A stretch of 64,000 nt of DNA, taken from the NCBI GenBank assembly GCA_026419785.1, contig JAODTK010000899.1, positions 62,001-126,000 of the forward strand. The letters are read 5' to 3'. This document shows, in pieces, positions 58,562 through 64,000 of this stretch. Each line of letters begins with the position of its first letter. Positions within the stretch are counted from its first letter, which is position 1. Made by a program: the position numbers and the translations under genes. The notes under the pieces are model-generated. The model had not been told where the DNA came from. It saw only the letters and a program-made list of their open reading frames with translations, and did no database searches. Source of the DNA: Sclerodactyla briareus (taxonomy: Eukaryota; Echinodermata; Holothuroidea; Dendrochirotida; Sclerodactylidae).

Positions 58562-58745
58562 AATTTGCAGAATTTATGCGATTCCCCAAACTCCCATGGA
58601 TTACAACAAAACTTGGTGGATGGGGGCTACATTTGTTCTGACCAAAATGGAGGTCTTTATGGGGTGTTAGATACTTTTTCCCAATGATGGCTCAGAAATC
58701 AAAAGCCGGGGATACACGAGGGCGGTCTACCCGCCTACACATGTC

Positions 58746-59384
58746 TAGTTTTCCAGAATAGTTTAGGGCAACGTTCGAACAGGGTCTGGATTCTTGTCAC
58801 TCATGCCAGTCATGTGACATCAGAAATAACAGTTAATTATTTCAGGGCTGATCTCTTTCAGAATTGGCATTTGGCTCTGTTACAGTGGGAATTCACTGAT
58901 CCGAGATACGCAGCAAAAATGCCTACGTCACAATAGCGGAATACCACCTACCCGCGTCACTAGATGTAAACCGTAGAGCTGAACCCTGTACAAACTCAAC
59001 ATCTTTCATCGACATATCAAACTTTTCAGATAGGTCCGTTCATGTACCATTTTCTTCCAGTCGGCACGAAAGGTGAAACAATTTCATCGATATTTTGTAC
59101 GTGTGCAAGAAAATTGCCACACGCACACTAGAAACCGGGGGTAATTCGACTTCAAAAGCTTAGGATAAGCCCTTCAGTGTGTAACGAATAACATTAGGTT
59201 CACTGTGCGTACACGCGCTGACGTAACGGCGAATCCATGAATTGTCCGGCTGTCCGAGCTTGGCAACTTTAGTTCCACAGCAGGCTATCTGTGGGGCCGT
59301 TGTCGTGGGCAGATTTCTGTATAATTTTGAATTAATAAACCATATGGATAATGTAATGGCACCACAACATATATACAATACATA
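58746..59384. other. Stretch without a supported gene
   Basis: No exon or repeat is recognised. Confidence 0.4.
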
Positions 59385-59462
59385 CACATCATACATACAT
59401 ACATACATACATACTACATACATACATACATACATACATACATACATACATACATACATACG
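59385..59462. repeat. (CATA)n microsatellite
   Basis: About 17 CATA units with one interruption. Confidence 0.93.
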
Positions 59463-59649
59463 TACTGTTCAAAATTGGGCAAGGAATCACTACGGTGTAT
59501 TCAAAACCTTGGCGGAGTGTGTTTTCGTAAATTGTACAATGTCTTCCTACTGAGAAGGTGCCAATGTTGAATGTCGCCGGAATCCCCACAAACATATATC
59601 GCAGACATTTGTCTTTGGTGGCCAGAATTTTTGTAGTAGGCCCATCCAT
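59459..59649 (-). CDS. Possible first exon, unknown protein (weak)
   Basis: A minus-strand ATG opens MDGPTTKILATKDKCLRYMF and about 40 more residues of fluent composition, ending at AGTAC followed by GTATGT, a plausible donor inside the CATA repeat. I recognise no family and see no second exon. It could be chance. Confidence 0.2.
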
Positions 59650-61580
59650 GCAAACTTAGTACGGATCGTCTGGCTCTCGCTCACCGCAGTACATTTTTTG
59701 TCGAATTATACTACAAAAGGGACTTACTGCTATTGTGCGTGACGCTCTGCAGACTGCATAAGCAGCAAAGTATGGAACATTGTTCTTGCCTAACCATTAA
59801 AGAAAAAAGAAAGGAAACGAATTGGACCCCGCTAGTTTACCTAGTCAACTTGAACCAGAAGGTTCAAAAGGGGCAATATTCAATATTTTTACAGCCCAAT
59901 TCTTATTTTTGAATGACCGATATAAGCTTCCGTCGTTGATTCAATTGATTGGTTCGCTGTAGTTTTCTGTTTGTTTCAATCGACCGGACACCAGACAATT
60001 TCCACTGTTACAGCTTCATAAGGCGAACAGATTTTATGAACAAGAACACAAAGAAGTCTTGCCAAGGGTACGTGGCGCCAGACACAGACTATACGATATA
60101 CAATCGTGGCATATTGGATATGGTACACAAGCCTTATTAAATATATTGAAATGTCCCGGAAAGCTAGAGCTAACGCCTAACAATTCGTTTGGGAGGAGGA
60201 TGATCGTTTGTTTGATAACTTTCTAGGTTGCCCCCAAGTGTGATGTATGGTTATGCGCAAGTGGGCTTCTCCCACAGTTCCTGCATAACGGACCACACAC
60301 TTGAAGGCCAATAACTCCCATAGGAACATCGTATTGAAATGGGGTTTGGACCTATAGATTTAAAGTTTCCCATTCCCGACGATATAACCTCTGTGTATCC
60401 AAGCATGTAGTTGTCTTTCAAGAGCGCCTGGTTGAGTGGGTACCACTGAGACTAACATTGCCTCCACAAGTGTAATTATTTCTTCGAGAAAAAAAAGTTC
60501 GAAAAATGAAAACATGAAAAAATGAGGTTTTGACGGGACGTCAAATTGAGGCTCGTCGGAGAGAACTTGGACCTCCCCCGTGTGAGAAACTCGGCCCCCC
60601 CCCCACCCCACCCCCACCCCACCCCCACCCCAACCCACCCCCCCCCCCCCGTCGGAGAAATCCTGGATGCCACACACTGTTCCTTCCCATATTAGATTAT
60701 TATGTAGCTGATTGGGTTTTCCAGGTGGAAATGGCCCGCGAATCACCTATTTTAACGCTGAACTAGGCTCAAAACGAGTATTGGGGGTCTTTCTTTATAA
60801 TAGCCCTAGTGTGTATCCGTCACCCAAAGTATGTGTCAATTGCACCTATATGACGTAGTCACAAACTTGGTTTCTAGAATTGAGGCAACGTACGTCCTCC
60901 GTAACATCTGCACCATACTTGCCCAATGTTTAGGTCATCACGTACGATACTGCACGAAACATTTATTTTCCTAGAATTCCAACTATTCTGAGATGACATT
61001 GAGCTGGTTAAAATAATAGGGTTCTACTGCTTTTAACCTGATACATTCACTTTTGAAACAACCCGAGACACCTCACACATTGTTCCGTACGTGGAGACCA
61101 ATACGAACGCACCAGTCATTGATATTGATAGTAACAGAAAATTTGGTTTCAGAAAGTTTTTGACTCTTTCCACGAAGAAAAATCACACCCAAGGGCATCC
61201 TTCCTGCAAATAGAGAGTGGCTGACGGTTACTCTGTCATGCCCCCCGGCTACAATCATCTGTGAAACTCCAAATGAAAAAATAAAAAATAAAAAGGGATG
61301 TAGTCCCTATGGCGAGTTGGTGTATACATCTGGGTCAGATTGAGTTATCATGTTTGTAAGCATTTTTGTTAAAAAATGTTCATCAGTTTCCAGGATTTTT
61401 ACTAAACAAGACTCCCAGTCCACGTGTTGACAGGTCGCCCAGCAATGGATCATATAAACCTACTATCTTTCCATATAACTGAAACTCCGGTGTCGCGATG
61501 ATCTGTTCTAAGAAATGTCCCTCCCCATTGGAATTGCGTTACTATTATCACTGTACCACTCCACCAAACGAACTATACAT
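59650..61580. other. Stretch without a supported gene
   Basis: It contains a CCCCACCCC-rich tract at 60594-60652. Short frames through the tract are Pro/Gly repeats, not genes. Confidence 0.4.
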
Positions 61581-61584
61581 GTGC

Positions 61585-62060
61585 ATACATGCGGCGGGGT
61601 AACCGCCCGACGTGTATACCCCGTAGAAACTAACCGTTGTGACTCATTCAAGGGGAACATTAATCATGCCATCTGACCTCCGGTGACTTCGAAATGACCC
61701 ACCTGTTGTTCAGAGCCAGCTTGTAGTCCACCTTCTCCAAGTTTCATTTAAATACGACGCTGTAGGAAAATCGCATAAATCGGAAATTTGACCTCTTTGT
61801 ACGTCCTGTGACCCAAAATGAAATTCATGTTGTTCAGGGACTAACAACGTCCACACAACAAATTCTGTTAAATTTCGTCAAAGTTAGAAGAATCGCAGAC
61901 GAGCAAGAACCACAAATTAGGCCCTCCAGTGACCTATTTTTTTTACGACCACACTTTTGTCCCCACCACCAAGTGCCGTGTGAACCGGACTAAACTCTGG
62001 TATTGCGATAAAAACACAAATTTGACCTCCGGTGACCTTGAAATCACTCAACGAGGGAAA
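61585..62060 (+). mobile_element. MITE family C, left-part fragment
   Basis: It starts with ATGCGGCGGGGTAACCGCCC and GACGTGTATACCCCG and runs through TGACCTCCGGTGACTTCGAA and CACCAAGTGCCGTGTGA-type blocks to GACCTCCGGTGACCTTGAA (62020-62040). The GGCGG right end is absent. Confidence 0.55.
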
Positions 62061-64000
62061 CATTGCCAGAATCGCCAATTTTGGTTGTGGGGTTTCGACA
62101 TGTCTCTGTTCATTCGTCCGTGATTTGTACCACGGGGGAGGGGGTGGTGGTCAGATCCCCCCCCCCATGACCAATTAAGTAACCAATAAATTTTTAACAC
62201 AAAAACGCTTTTACCGCAGTTCAGTAGAGGTTTTGTAGCAGACATGTGTCAGGGGCCCATAAATTGTACTATTTGCCAATAGGGATGGGTGAGGGTCAAT
62301 AATGGAGGGCGTACTTCCCTTGGTTTCCGACCTCAAGCCCACCCCCCCCAAGACAAATCTCTCGGTACGCGTCTGTCGTCTGTACCAGTTCTTAAGAGAA
62401 TCTGTTGCATGACCATTGTACTTAACACATTAGCAATTATAGTGTTGAAGAGTTTTGAAAAAGCTCCTAAAGATTAATACAGCTGAGGAAGACAAGGTGA
62501 TCAATAGAGCTTTTCCACGGTGGAGTACTAGCTAATGCTCACTAAAACAGCTCGAGTGGTATAGACGAGATTCTCCTTCCCAGCTAGCTCTATCGTTACG
62601 GGAGGCGTTTTTCACTGTCCCCACTCTTTGTAATGCAATCAATTCATCACATCCACATTTTCGGATGTTATTGATTTGATCAGTATATGGGAGGATATCT
62701 GCTGAATATGTTGTAAACAGTTTTTTAAGTTTGTTAGGGATTCCGGAAATTGTACTGCAATTTGCACACTGTATGTGCAACATCGAAGGCAGTGTAGGCC
62801 TACCCCTATGACCTTGACAAAATAGAAATAATCTCAGTCACTGTAACCCGGATGAAAAGACGTATTCATAGGGTCAACTCGTCCTCTTACGAAATTATCT
62901 GAAAGGTATTGTACTTTGAAGTTGTGAGTTGAGGAATTCAGCGTCGTCCTCAATATACCACAAAAATCTATTGCGCAGACGTATTTGCGAAAAACTGACC
63001 CTGAAAGGCAATGGTCATGTAACTATAAATTGCAGTCAAACTAGCACAGGTCACAGTGAAAAAAAAAAACACACCCCTAAATTGGAGGCCACATCCCCTT
63101 GTTGGGTTATTTCAATTAACTTTGACTGATCGAGGAATTTGACATGAGGGGGGGGGGGGACGACACCAAAGGGGATTCATAGACAGGCCCCTGCGAAGGG
63201 GGGGGGGGGACTGGGGGTGCTGCAGCAACCCAAGATTTCATGATGGGGTGCGGGCACCTACCGGATTTCAGTCATTGTGCCCCAGCACCCCTGTCGATTT
63301 TTATTTTTTAGCTTAAAGGCGGTAATCATGGATCAATATTTGCACCGAAATTTGGTATCCGGATTGCGATCAGCTGGCTGCGAAGTGTTATATCAGTGTG
63401 ATACTTGATGTCGAACTAATATTTCTTATTAGATTGTTAAATTTTTTGTGAGAAGGCGCTCCCCCCCCCCCCCCCCCCCCGGTATCCAAAATAAAATAAC
63501 GTCGTCAGATTCGGCAAATATGATTTTTGTCCATAAGCCGTCATCCTCAAGTGTGGTGAACATATAGGTATAGGACACGAGGAGACTGGTTTAGGACTTG
63601 ATTCATGTTCACCCCCCCCCCACCCCTCCTCCATTACAACAAGGCCGGAATCCAACTGCGATTTTATTAACAACTGCACTACAGTTTATCTACTTCATAT
63701 CCTATTGTTCAGACTGGCTTCGCCAGCTTGACGTGCTGTTTTTAATAGAGGATGAAAGTTGTATGTAACGAAAAACAGCACGGGAAGGGGATCGTGCACA
63801 TTAGTAGGGAAGTTTACGTGATTGACGTATGGAACTATCAGAGTGGAAGGGGCCGAAACAATTCTGAGACGCTGTGAAAATTTGGACGAACATTTTGAGC
63901 GGATACTAATCTTGGAAAAATTGACCAAATTGCCCGATTTTTGACTGCAGCTCGTGAGTAATGAAGCAGACCATCAATAATTACACACTGCGCGCGCAAG
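62061..64000. other. Trailing stretch without a supported gene
   Basis: It contains poly-G/C tracts (62158, 63149, 63200, 63461-63480, 63611) and a GTAGGCCTAC palindrome (62797-62806). The minus-strand frame at 62532-62783 has no recognisable domain. Confidence 0.4.

Larger units (their letters stand above)
58108..58745 (-). mobile_element. MITE family C, full-length copy directly upstream of CRYL1
   Basis: The right end is at 58108 (CCATGTTATATCCCCGGGGA, then ATTATGGTTTTGGGTGTGT) and the left end at 58706-58745 (GGGGATACACGAGGGCGGTC, then TACCCGCCTACACATGT). The body has the GGCGG block and the CACTAGGGCG-type block in reverse. Two tandem blocks each contain three AGGTCA half-sites. It is the most complete copy in the window and lies about 40 bp from the CRYL1 TATA box. 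Confidence 0.7.

Overview
This is a eukaryotic, metazoan nuclear window. It is AT-rich and intron-rich, dominated by interspersed and tandem repeats, with no bacterial-style gene packing. The repeat style (long non-coding families full of TGACCT/AGGTCA, GACA and CATA microsatellites, scattered GTAGGCCTAC palindromes) resembles echinoderm or other marine deuterostome genomes. That placement is an impression, not a proven assignment.

The one gene I can identify is a complete seven-exon lambda-crystallin homolog (CRYL1, L-gulonate 3-dehydrogenase) on the minus strand, CDS 57954 down to 45173. Exon order, splice phases and protein match the family from the start codon to the stop. Almost every exon nevertheless carries single-base frame breaks, several in or next to homopolymers. 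I read these as consensus errors of an unpolished long-read assembly, with a decaying pseudogene as the alternative. The practical consequence is that ordinary ORF calling fails across the window, and other exons may be hidden.

Two further items lie inside CRYL1. A 36-base duplicated mini-exon follows exon 3. An intact 124-codon ORF for a putative secreted cysteine-rich protein sits in intron 2 on the same strand, with its own possible TATA box and polyadenylation signal; I recognise no family for it. CRYL1 has a TATA-like promoter at 58057-58068. About 40 bp farther upstream lies a ~640 bp MITE-like element carrying two copies of an AGGTCA triple half-site array (DR5 followed by DR4).

A second, unidentified gene probably starts on the minus strand at 29988, with a clean first exon and donor and a plausible broken second exon at about 28322. 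Two weaker exon candidates are at 1030-1290 and 59461-59649.

Layout: 1-3.2 kb has a small MITE and hairpins. 3.2-20.6 kb holds long repeats with palindromic ends, a GC-rich minisatellite at 8.4 kb, a ~0.7 kb tandem duplication at 15.1-16.8 kb and GACA/GATA arrays. 20.6-29 kb has MITE copies and a CCGTACGG-rich island. 28-30 kb holds the unidentified gene. 30.5-39 kb holds a GACTCGG-rich repeat, local tandem duplications and an AGGTCA array. 39-45 kb is mostly unannotatable. 45-58 kb is CRYL1 with its nested features. 58-64 kb has MITE copies, CATA repeats and poly-G/C tracts.
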